64,000 nt of DNA. Origin: Aphanomyces cochlioides (taxonomy: Eukaryota > Oomycota > Saprolegniomycetes > Saprolegniales > Verrucalvaceae). The notes under the pieces were generated by a model. It was not told the DNA's origin and searched no databases. It was given only the letters and a program-made list of their open reading frames with translations. Shown piece after piece: positions 54,653 through 64,000 of this stretch (position 1 is its first letter; every line of letters begins with the position of its first letter). The stretch spans positions 1,736,001 to 1,800,000 of the forward strand of contig JAHQRK010000006.1 in NCBI GenBank assembly GCA_019828595.1, given 5' to 3'. A program made the position numbers and the translations under genes.

Positions 54653-55262
54653 TTTAACGACTTCACTACAATCAACCACAAAGAAATATCAGTTCGAGTC
54701 GACTAAATCCCTTCAAATACAGACATTTCGACCATCTGGAACTTCATTCACGAATTTCGAATAAAACAAGTCAGTTCCATCACATGAGTGATGTGCAAGT
54801 CACAGGCACAAGAACCAATCAAAGACGAGTTCAATAAAATGAAGAGAATTGATTGGTTCTTATCCCGTTCCGACTGCGCAATCGATCGAAGTTTCAAGTT
54901 GAATTTGAAAACTTTTCGAGGATTTGGTTCAAGTATAGTATACAAATATCAAGATCACTTCGCAAACCACGTGGAGAATGAATGTGTCGGAACATTTTTT
55001 TGAGGTCAAAGTCACTTTTCGATTTCCTTTACCTTACCCAAACCTGCATTGTTCTATTCGGCTAAGATGATGTCCGAATAAATGATGCGCGTGCAAGTAA
55101 AGTAAACCCTCTTCCGATCGACATGCTGCTGTAAGCTGCCTTTGGAGGACATGACCCCACCCACCCTATTGCGTTAATGATGGACTTCTCCCGTGGAACC
55201 CCGATCAATTGAACACTCACACCAACGAAACGAACTTGACAAACAAAAAACACTTATTAACC
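54653..55262. other. Intergenic region upstream of the CCT-like gene
   Basis: About 600 bp with no supportable gene; promoter of the downstream gene and 5' region of the small minus-strand gene. An imperfect inverted repeat is seen around 54800-54870 (ACCAATCAAAGA and AATTGATTGGTT). Confidence 0.45.
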
Positions 55263-56138
55263 ATGACAACGACCATGAACATTATGCCGATGCTAGCCCC
55301 CGATTATTCCCACTTGTATTCCCATGTGGAAGTGGATGGTTTTACCTTCCAAGACCTTCAAAGTCCAAGCGATTTCGACTTTGACAACGATGCCGATGCT
55401 GCCAAAGACATTGACGACTTCACTTCGTTGCTTGCTACTGTTGAAGATGAAGAAACTGCTCGCGATATCGACGAGTTTGCTTCACTCATGAGCTCCCTCT
55501 CCAAGGGGCCTGAGAAAGAAGACGAGCTCTCTGACGTCTCGATTGATGATCTTCTGAACGAAACTTCAGCTGAATCTACCCCCTCTGTCTGCTCTGGCCT
55601 CAAAGTGCGTTTTGAAGACGCTCCTGAAGATGACAGTGATGATGAGGACGACGAAGAAGAACCTGTTGCGAATACTACAAGTTTGCCCTTCCACTTCCTG
55701 GCTCCTATAGACCCTAGATGTGTGATTCAAACCCCAGTGTTCAAGACCCTTGATTCACGTATCCCAATGGTGTCCATCCCCAAAATGGACGTTGCCTTTG
55801 GTAGTGTCAACTTTGGTACACCGACTCGAAAACCGCTTTTGAAGATTGGTAGCACAATCACTGCTCCCAATTCTCCAAGCCGCTCCTCTGTCAGCTCTGG
55901 TTACGATGGCGAATCCTCCGTCGCCTATGTGCACGATGCTGACAAATGCTGGGTATGCAAGAGTGGCAAGTCTGAAGAGCGAAAGCGTGTGCTCCATCGT
56001 TATGTTGAGAAGCGTTACCGCCGCAACTGGAAGCGTGGAGCTCGATACACTGCTCGCAGTCGCGTCGCCTCATCCCGCGTGCGTGAAGGTGGTCGCTTTG
56101 TGACGAAGTGCGAGTGGGTTGCTGTTGGGTATGACTAG
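55263..56138 (+). CDS. CCT-motif-like protein, putative transcription regulator
   Basis: Single exon, 291 residues, start MTTTMNIMPMLAPDYSH. The first half is acidic with repeated DIDDF/DIDEF-type modules (AAKDIDDFTSLLATVED, ARDIDEFASLMSSL, SIDDLL), then a DDSDDEDDEEE run. The C-terminus (KSEERKRVLHRYVEKRYRRNW, KRGARYTARSRVASSRVREGGRF) follows the pattern of the CCT motif of plant CONSTANS/TOC1 proteins, with R-x-Y-x-x-K-R, R-N-W, R-x-x-R-x-x-A and a terminal GRF. CCT modules bind DNA and nuclear partners. A Cys pair precedes it (CWVCKSGK). Likely a nuclear regulator with an acidic activation region; assignment is by pattern and plausible, not certain. Confidence 0.65.
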   Translation: MTTTMNIMPMLAPDYSHLYSHVEVDGFTFQDLQSPSDFDFDNDADAAKDIDDFTSLLATVEDEETARDIDEFASLMSSLSKGPEKEDELSDVSIDDLLNETSAESTPSVCSGLKVRFEDAPEDDSDDEDDEEEPVANTTSLPFHFLAPIDPRCVIQTPVFKTLDSRIPMVSIPKMDVAFGSVNFGTPTRKPLLKIGSTITAPNSPSRSSVSSGYDGESSVAYVHDADKCWVCKSGKSEERKRVLHRYVEKRYRRNWKRGARYTARSRVASSRVREGGRFVTKCEWVAVGYD

Positions 56139-56912
56139 CTTTTGAACCAAAATTCCAAGAAAAAACAAAGAAAAAGAAGAAAACTCGAAAAAACCAAGAA
56201 AAAAGACGAAGTCGTTGCATATTACTAGGTGCATTTGCTTGTATTTGCTGAGTTGATTGAGCTCTATGTCGAGCGACACGGCTGTAATGAAAGAATTAGT
56301 GTATGGAATTATTTGTTTATGTCTGATGCTTTGGTAGCACTTCTGTTTTTCTCCCGTCAGTGATGCTTGTCCACTCGTTTGACGCCGTGGGGCTTTCGAG
56401 TTCTTGGTACATTTGGCTATTTCATAAGATGATGTTGCAGCTGTAAAGGTGCCTCGAATCAACAAGAGCAATGGGGGGGCTGGATTCAACGAGATGCGCT
56501 GGGTCTAATGCATTTTCATGGAGCGCAGCCAGCTCGCTGTCGTCGCCACGGTTTTTTCTTGCATGTACGTGTGAGATGGCAACCGGGTAGCTCGTGCGAC
56601 ACCCTTCTATCATCTGGCGAAATGTTTTCACGGTGAAGCTGCTATCATCTCGTTGATATATGTTGAGAAATGCCGTTCGCACGCCGCCGCCATCGTCAGC
56701 ACAGCAAGCAATCCTTGGCTTGACCATCTCCAATTCCATGTCGATTCAAAGATCGTTCGTCAGATGGAGGTTTCGAACAGGATGCCGTTCTTCCGCCAGA
56801 GGAGCATCTGGCTAACATTACATTCATCTCTTGATCACAATGTGCACCCTCCAAATGCACCATTTATATTCCGGGCCACAAATCATCGAAACCCTTCGTC
56901 ACCCCTCCTGGT
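56139..56912. other. Intergenic region with a doubtful minus-strand frame
   Basis: About 770 bp. A minus-strand open frame at 56422-56739 (starts MELEMVKPRIACCADDGG, ends SCNIIL) may be an exon of an unrecognised gene and seems to continue in another frame at 56300-56470, but I found no convincing splice join. No other feature is seen. Confidence 0.35.
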
Positions 56913-59900
56913 ATGTCCATTCCGGATAAATATGATTTATCTGGACTCCCGAAGCGGCTCTGGCTAGTTGTGCGCGATTTTGATTGGCAGATTGGTCTCG
57001 GCCGCATTTCGCAGTTGCGCCGTGAGCAACAACGTAAAGAGGGGCGAAGAGCCGAGTTCCTCCACGCAGGTAAGCGCCATTTGAAGCGTTCCTTGCACGT
57101 CTGACGCTTTGAAAAGGCTATTTGAACATCCGTTTTAGCTCGCCGCATCGTGGAAGTGATGCCTCGAGCGCTCGAACTGACGATTTTATACACAGTATTG
57201 GCAGCGTTGTCGACATTCTCATTTGGCGCACTGGTGAATCCTTCGTTCTCATGGGTCCCTAGCATGAACAGGATCTGTATGAACTGCCCCGTGGAAATAC
57301 AGAGTGTTGTCGATTGGCCTAGCCAACTTGCAAACGTTGGCATTGATACATCCAAACTCTCAAGCTCTACGTGTACGTTTGACGCTGTCTATGTATCGAT
57401 AGTGTATCCGTCACAATGGACCAACATCAACGACTCGATTCTATGCAGTGTGAATAACATAGTGGCATCATGTGTCGCCGATACTACAAGGTCGTCGGCT
57501 GCATTCAAATTGACGAAGGACATGGTGGGCTCGCTCCTCAAATCCACGTCAAACACGTTCAAATTACTAAATCTCAACAGCCCCACAGCCATGACAGACA
57601 AGCCGTACTCGTCCAATGGAACTTTAGGTGTCAATGTGACCAACATTAAGCCTGATTGCATGATGAATCAAAATGGCAACGGGAATCAAGGTGGAAACAC
57701 TGCCAACATGACCATTATTAAGGTTGTTAGCCTCCAAGCCAACCAGTCTTTCGTCCCGGGCTCCATGAATGCCACAATAACAGCAACTTCTGCAAAAATG
57801 GGTGCCCTCTCTACTCTTTACATTAATGCTGTCAGCTCAGCAGCTATCCCGACGCCAGCAAACTTCACACTCTATTCGTTGCTGAACAAGACTCTCTTTC
57901 TAAATACCTTCAGCGCATCCATTTCTACCATTTCCGTGTCAATTATGGGCAAGACATTCCCTACCCAATTCAATCGAGTGGCTGATGTTAGCGATTTGTA
58001 CGGCCTCAGTTTTGTTTACAAGGGTGATCCATTGGCTCAAAATGTGAACTTCACCATTACTATGTCCAACGTGACGAATCCAAGTGCAGCCAATGGTTCT
58101 GTGAAAGAAGTGACATTATACGTGCGTGATTTGAATAGGAACCCTCTCACAAGTGTTGAGAATGTTTCGTTCGTTGGTGTCGACACTGAAAGATTCGAGT
58201 CGGCGTACAACACGTACGATCTTGTGTCCACAATATTGTTTGGTGTTGCTCTCATCATTGCCCTTTGCGTTGTCCGTCATCATGGACTTGGCTTCACAGC
58301 TGCGACTATTTGGACTGATTTGGTATCCATCTCGGTTGTGTTAGGCTTGGCTTGTGGTGTAGCAGCGTTCCTGTTGTGGATGGTCTATCCGTCTGCAGTC
58401 TTTGTTTTCCTAGCAGCTGCCCAATACTTTTTCAACACCAACATGATTGTCGCGCTTTGTTTTCACTGGGCAAGTGTTCTTCGACTTCAGCTCTTCCGCA
58501 AATTAACTCTCAAGTCCCCTGCGTTGTACTGGTATATTTTCATCCTGGCAGTCTTAGCAGGAAGTCTGCTTACATGCTTGATTTTATTCAGCTCAAAGTT
58601 GGATTGTGTTTACACGAACCCTGTGACAGGATCCCTTCGAATGCGATCACTGAACAGTTCTCCGCCTGCTGCCATTGGAAATGAAGTTCTTGACTCTCTT
58701 GCGATGTGCTCAATGAATGGCTATTACATGCTACTTGCTCTCGGCCTAATTATCTTCACTATTTTCCTTATTGCACTTGGAGGAGCGGTCATGGTCAAGG
58801 GCCGAAAGCTCATGTTGAATGATGCCTTACCAATTGAAGCTCAATCAGCAATGCGGAAAGCTCTAACTATATTTTACTGCATTATTGCAAGCACAGTAGT
58901 TATCTACGTGATCTCGGAAGTGATCTATATTGCGTCTTACATCATTTCCAAGTCCATTGAAAATGACTACCGCGAGACCGGACGAGTTGCAGCCAGTGGA
59001 GTTAGTGACGGCAGCCGCGTATCGACCGTTGTGTGGTATTTATTCACGCTCTGGCTCCCCCAATGCGTTCCCCCTGTACTGTTACTGTTTTTGCACTACA
59101 CACCGAATCAAGACGATGCGCGTGGAACTTCCGTGGCTGATGACAACGGTACCAAACCCAGCCAAGTTACTACGCCAGGATCTGACCGTGTCGGGGAATT
59201 AACTGCATTTAGTGCCAATGTGACGCAGTCGCACCGAAGGTTCTTGAATCGTACAGCAACCTTTTTGGAGGATTCTGCCAACAAGTTGCATGTCATTGTC
59301 AAACTGAAAGTCCCTGAAGGAAGTTTGACGAGACGAGTTTACGTGACCCTGGACTATTGCACTCTAAAAGTGGTGTCTTTGGTATCACCAAAACACAAAG
59401 AGTGGAAGTTCGTCGAAGGAACCGAACGTGTTCAAGTTCACGAATCAGAAGATCCTCAATTCCGCAGCTCGACTCTGGGCATGGTCAATGTACCGTTTGT
59501 TGCAGTCCTGTCAGTACCTGTTGCTGGTCTTGCGGCTAATACGCTGCTGCGGTTCATTGTCCATGCCGAAGACGAAAATACGGAGTCTGAATTTGCTCCG
59601 ATTCTCGAATTTGTGACAACACCACAAGCAGTGATGGACGCTGCATCTCACAGCCAAGCCTTGACTGTCAGGGCAGCAGAGGAGTCCGAAATGACTTTGC
59701 CAGAGCTGCTGGAGCAACGCACGCATCATCACAGTTACGTGGCGAAGATGCTTCAGTCCTCAGAGCTGCACGTAACTACTGTTCTTATGGATAGTATTGG
59801 GCCCGAGGCACCTCTGTCGCATCACAACATGGGTAACATTATTCGTTATTTCCAATTTGAGCCCACTCATGGCGATGCTGGTCTGGTCGTGGAAGATTTG

Positions 59901-61649
59901 AAAGAATCTCGCTTTTGCAACTTAATTCCTCGTCAATTTTTGGAATGTCTGGCTGTTGAACGTGCGGATGATGTTGATCAAGCGAAGGAAGACCTTCAAA
60001 CCTTCTTGAGCATCAAGAAAGATCGTGTTGATGGTGGATTTTACAATCAAATTTTGCAAACTATTCAAGAGGAGGGTGACTACAATTTAACAAAAGTGTG
60101 GTTGGAGGACCGCTTACAACGTCGTAAAGACTATTTGTCGAAAGTACGAAAGAATGTCCAATTCTTGGTCCAACGTGACAAGCAAAAGCAGTACTTTAAA
60201 GCAAGTGTGGACAAAAAGACGGAAGAATTGAAATTTGTGCCGGTGAACTTGGTATGCATTCAATATTTGAAATGTTTTGCTCACGTTTTTATTTTAGCAT
60301 GTCGAAGATATGTTGGTTGGACCAGCGGATGCATTTGTCAATGAAGAAAAGAGGAGGATGTCGCATGAGGTCCGCACGTATGATTTTACTACTGTCGGTG
60401 CTATGGCTGCGCATTGCTACAAGTTCAAGAGTGGAGGCCTCATGTCTCTACAAAACAAGCTGGGAAAGATGATGTCGAAGCAAGAAAATACTGACGTGCC
60501 TTGGGACGAACAATCCCGCCACATTGATGATCTCACATGGTTTATCAAGATCCGTAAGGACGTGTGTTTCTCACAGGCCCTGACAGCTCTTGTTGCATCC
60601 TTTGTGCGAAAAGTGGAGATGGCTCTTCAGCACTCAAATCCCCATGTGGGTGATATGATGTTACTTCAATGGAGTGAACTTGGATTCTTGTTCCAAGTAG
60701 AGTCGCTCTTGTCAACACACGGAAATGAAATCGGCATGATTGAAGACATGAGTGTCGCGCTTGACATGCTCTCAGTGGTCGCATTCCGCCTCGTGGACAC
60801 TAAAGATAAACCGAACAGTCGCTTTTCTTTTCGAAAGAAGCCTGTTACGTCGTCAAGTGAAGATGGGGTCGTTCAAAAAGTCAAACTTCAAGAACTACCC
60901 CAAGCAAGCCATGCTAAACCAGGTCAAGTCAAGTATGTTGTCACTCTTCAAGTTCAGTGTGGCGACTTCGAGCTACCACAGCGTCTCGCGAATGGTGGTG
61001 AAATTTCAGTGTTCCCTGTGCTGTTTACTCAAGGCATCAACGAAATGCAAACCATTGCCAACAATACTGAGCGCGCTAAAACTGAGCTCCAAGATACGAT
61101 CAACATCAAGAACTTACAGCCAGTCGAAGAGTACTCGCGGCGATATATCAGCTGGATTCGCCTTCAGGTAAAATAGTGCCATTAACATCTGAGGCACTCA
61201 ATTTAATGTTGTAGACACCACAAGATGTTGCAGATGGAGGGTTTGCACGAGAGGACGAAGTAGACAAGCTTCTCAGCACCCTTCGTACCTCGGTTGAAGA
61301 AGCTGCCTCCAATTTGGTCAAGACAAAACGCACAGATATTCTTACTAAGAGCTCAGACTTGTGTCGAGAGATGGGAGGTGGTCGCGTGACAATTTGCAAG
61401 AGTGCCAAGGATCGCACCGCCATGTCTGTGACACTGGAACAAGGTCGTTTGCTCATGAAATATCATGGCATGGGTTTCGACAAATTTGCCCCAACAGTTG
61501 CTGCCATGCGCAGCAAGGGTGTTCGAATTGAAAATGCGCTCAAGAACACCGGAAAAAAGCAGTTTGCTTTCAACAAATTACAGCGATATGCCATGCCTGA
61601 AGACTACCGATGTCCAGAAAATGTCGGTGGTTCGGGAAATATTAGTTAA
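56913..61649 (+). CDS. GPCR-INPP4 fusion (GPCR-bigram): seven-TM receptor with a PI(3,4)P2 4-phosphatase
   Basis: Four exons: 56913-57069, 57139-60251, 60298-61167, 61215-61649 (introns 46-69 nt), about 1524 residues. After a basic N-terminus and one TM helix (residues about 55-80) there is an extracellular region of about 300 residues with many N-x-S/T sites and Cys pairs. Seven TM helices span residues about 410-708 (from YDLVSTILFGVALIIALCVV to YLFTLWLPQCVPPVLLLFLH). A long cytosolic part follows, with a C2-like region, ending in the INPP4 phosphatase: CKSAKDRT at residues 1441-1448 is the exact CX5R motif of type II inositol polyphosphate 4-phosphatases, and VGPADAFVNEEKRR lies upstream. 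Substrate by family: PI(3,4)P2. A GPCR joined to INPP4 is one of the GPCR-bigram types described from oomycetes; the ligand is unknown. Confidence 0.9.
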
Positions 61650-61796
61650 AGAGTAAGTGGTATGTAGAATCAAGTAAATATAAATGCGAGTGCATCAGGT
61701 TAATCAACTTTTTGGCTCACATGTAACCTTTCTTTACGGTAAATCGTGATGTTTTATGATCAAACACAGACGAAAATACAAATGTGCTGTGAAAAC
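61650..61796. other. Gap between GPCR-INPP4 and the tandem repeat
   Basis: Short AT-rich spacer; nothing is recognised. Confidence 0.4.
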
Positions 61797-62099
61797 CATG
61801 GCAATTACCAAAACAGAAATCAATTGATTTGTTAAGGAGTTGGGATTTTAATAACACCCCCCGTTCTTCACGACGTGATGATGCTGTGTTGCCCAAAAGT
61901 TTATTCAACATGGTGCTGCGTTTCTTGGTATTGATTTACATTGATTTCATGGCAATTACCAAAACAGAAATCAATTGATTTGTTAAGGAGTTGGGATTTT
62001 AATAACACCTCCCGTTCTTCACGACGTGATGATGCTGTGTTGCCCAAAAGTATATTCAACATGGTGCTGCGTTTCTTGATAATGATTTACATTGATTTC
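61797..62099. repeat. 151-bp tandem duplication
   Basis: Two copies, 61797-61947 and 61948-62099 (151 and 152 bp), differing at only a few bases. Each holds TGTTAAGGAGTTGGG followed by ATTTTAATAACA, a TGTTA...TAACA inverted pair. No coding content is supported. Confidence 0.75.
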
Positions 62100-62760
62100 C
62101 ATGTAAAAATTCTCGGCATTGTCGAAGATTTAATACAAGATATGCATGATAAGCGGCCCAGAAGTATCTCGGGCAATTGCCGTGAAACATTATCACACAA
62201 TCAATATTGCCAACTCTGCTGGCCTCGAAAGAATAGCAAGGAAATTAAAGCATAGCGACACGGCCGTTTATTTTGACACTGGTTGGAGTGTGTACAAAAA
62301 TTACGACGCCTCTTTTTGTCATTGACTATTGCCCATTTACAAACACACGGTAGGTGTACATGCACCCTGAAAAATTGGTCTTGATGGTGTACCAATTTGC
62401 TTGTGAACTTATGTCACTCCATAACGCCGGGGTCATGCACGGGGATTTAAAAGGTGCAAATGTTTTAGTGGCTGACCAAGGGGCTGTTGCCATTGCTGAT
62501 TTTGGACTCAGTCGTACTACTCAATCTTTGCTAACACAGAATTCAAACGTTCTAATCTTTGTTGGCACATTGCAATGGATGAGTCCCGAGCAGCGTTATT
62601 CACCCCGGAAAATGACTGTGCAGTCGGACGTTTGGTCTTTTGGCGTGACAACTTAGCAACTGCTATATGATCAAACTCCAATTTATGATTCTTGTCAAGA
62701 AGGAATTGAACGTGCCATGATGATGATCGCCCTGACGGTCCCTACGATTTATCAGAAAAA
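62100..62760 (+). pseudogene. Protein kinase pseudogene (TKL-like), disrupted
   Basis: Plus-strand frames at 62110-62255 (KILGIVEDLIQDM, helical) and 62354-62656 carry a recognisable kinase core: MVYQFACELMSLHNAGVMHGDLKGANVLVADQ, AIADFGLSRTTQSL and GTLQWMSPEQRYSPRKMTVQSDVWSFGV. The catalytic HRD is HGD. An in-frame TAG follows WSFGVTT at about 62655, and the text after it (QLLYDQTPIYDSCQEGIE) still reads as kinase, so the stop is a lesion. The region between the two frames has further stops. Confidence 0.75.
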
Positions 62761-63917
62761 TATAAACTGTTTTGACTTGTCATTGGAAATCGTATCTCGG
62801 TGGAGATATTCCATCTTTTTAACCAATGATTTCGTTCTATCTACTTTACCTTGTGTCAATTGGATAATAGTGACTGCGCTGGTGTTTTCGTCGAACGATG
62901 ACCATTTGAAGTGAATATCGTGAGCCGATAGAACTAAGGTCACACAATAGAGGCTACATCCACCAAGACGTTTATATTTAATGAAAGGATATCATTTTGT
63001 GTTTTCAGCGACTCAAACACAGCGACTCTTCGTCAAATTACTATGCTATCGCGTGGTTCACACGTTCCATGCCATGTGACAAAATCACCACTTCGTCAAT
63101 TTTCGTTCCCCATATGTATAGTCTTGAAGCATATTTTCATACCACGAGCTCAATTCCATGTTAAAAAGTTAATTATCTTATCCTAAGACTTATATATCTA
63201 GATACATTGTTTCGTCTTTCTCGATGGATCATATCCGCATTTCCCTCACATGCTTTTTATCATCGTAGTGTAGCTTGTGTGGAAATTTCGGCACTTCTAT
63301 GGCTCCTAGAATCACTTAATAAATCATCGTTGCTCTACAAGTTTCACGCCTGGGTCAATAATTCATGAACGTTGAGTGATTATATAAAAAATTGGAGCAC
63401 TTTTCGACACGTGCTTCCACCCAAGAATTTAGATATAAATGCTTCTCGTTGTAGAAACTCTCTAAGTAGTAGATTGACTCTGCAATGAGCTTTATGCCCT
63501 CTTTGGAGTCAATCTTGTCAGCTCACTCATATTCACTATTTCTTCATGCTTTGATTGGCTCTGTCCATCGTATCTTGACCGAAATACGATTTGCCATGTA
63601 TTTTGTGGAAATCGAAAAATTAAATTACGACATACAAAAATCAATATAATTAAAATCGAATGCCTAAGGGCGCTTCTGGATGCCACTATATTTCTATAAA
63701 TAATATTTGATTTCGCAGGATACATTTTTTCCCAAAATCAAAACTCCAATAATTTTTTTAGGTCAAAACAATCACTCTTGATCATCTGGATGCAATAATT
63801 ATATTCTCTGCGCTTGCAAATTTGCGCGCAATTTCATTCTTGAATAATGAAGAACAAACTCCTCCTCTATCTTCGCCGCCGTTTTGCCAAGCTTCGACGC
63901 GCAGCACTGATGACGTA
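62761..63917. other. AT-rich non-coding region
   Basis: About 1.1 kb with no gene, RNA or repeat that I can support. The pogo terminus begins at 63918. Confidence 0.5.
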
Positions 63918-64000
63918 CTGTATATTCTCTATTTACACTCCATGGCGTAGTAACTTAGTACGCCATGTCGACTGTGCCGTTTTATTAGATAACCTTTATA
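63918..64000. mobile_element. Terminus of a second pogo-like element, cut by window edge
   Basis: A TA (63916-63917) is followed by CTGTATATTCTCTATTTACA, which matches the pogo ends at 46990 and 48596 over their first 15 bases. The internal CCATGGCG and TTAGTACGCCA blocks match the complement of the right end of the complete element in the same order. It is diverged from that copy and continues outside the window. Confidence 0.75.

Noticed and set aside
56919..56945. ATTCCGGATAAA and a nearby TTATCTGGA resembling the promoter motif
   Set aside because: They lie inside the first coding exon of the GPCR-INPP4 gene (codons for SIPDKYDLSG), so they are explained by coding.

Overview
This is a eukaryotic nuclear window, most likely from an oomycete of the Saprolegniales (Aphanomyces-like). 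The basis is gene-dense DNA with many very short GT-AG introns (mostly 39-60 nt), a GPCR fused to an INPP4 lipid phosphatase (a GPCR-bigram type described from oomycetes), a SKN1/KRE6-like wall glucan protein, a Crinkler-like gene cluster, and IFT172, which implies flagellated zoospores. The species call is inference; the intron size and domain fusions are read from the sequence.

0-14 kb: three ABCC (MRP-type) transporters, one cut by the left edge, one on the minus strand and one on the plus strand. The last two share two near-identical inverted tracts covering only their nucleotide-binding domains, and the plus copy has a one-base frameshift in a G run. A GRIP-domain golgin follows. 14-24 kb: a SARNP/Tho1-like SAP protein with a Harbinger-type MITE in its promoter, nine-exon IFT172, acyl-CoA-binding protein, and sphingosine-1-phosphate lyase. 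24-26 kb: AT-rich gene-poor DNA with repeats.

26-41 kb: a TPR-ankyrin-LsmAD protein, a PHD-like unknown protein, an EH-PX-BAR sorting nexin, a 17-exon gene that reads as zinc ribbon-TIR-TIR-STAND NTPase-SH2, a SKN1/KRE6-like protein, and dUTPase. The TIR-TIR-STAND-SH2 gene is the outstanding find: an NLR-like architecture ending in a phosphotyrosine-binding module, head-to-head with the sorting nexin.

41-52 kb: a decayed Crinkler-like/PD-(D/E)XK-like family cluster, a RING-kinase fusion, and a transposon zone holding a complete pogo element (inserted at the centre of a palindrome), a TA-flanked MITE and a complete PIF/Harbinger element with a damaged transposase and its Myb/SANT partner. 52-64 kb: a CLC chloride channel, a small unknown gene, a CCT-motif-like protein, the GPCR-INPP4 gene, a 151-bp tandem duplication beside a kinase pseudogene, and a second pogo terminus at the right edge.

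The genes do not form one pathway. Themes that recur are phosphoinositide and membrane traffic (PX-BAR nexin, GPCR-INPP4, GRIP golgin), sphingolipid/acyl-CoA metabolism, transport, and signalling/innate-immune-like domain fusions. A palindromic TTATCCGGATAA-type motif sits upstream of several housekeeping genes and may be a shared promoter element. Exon coordinates were built by hand from splice signals and reading frame and may be off by a base in places.
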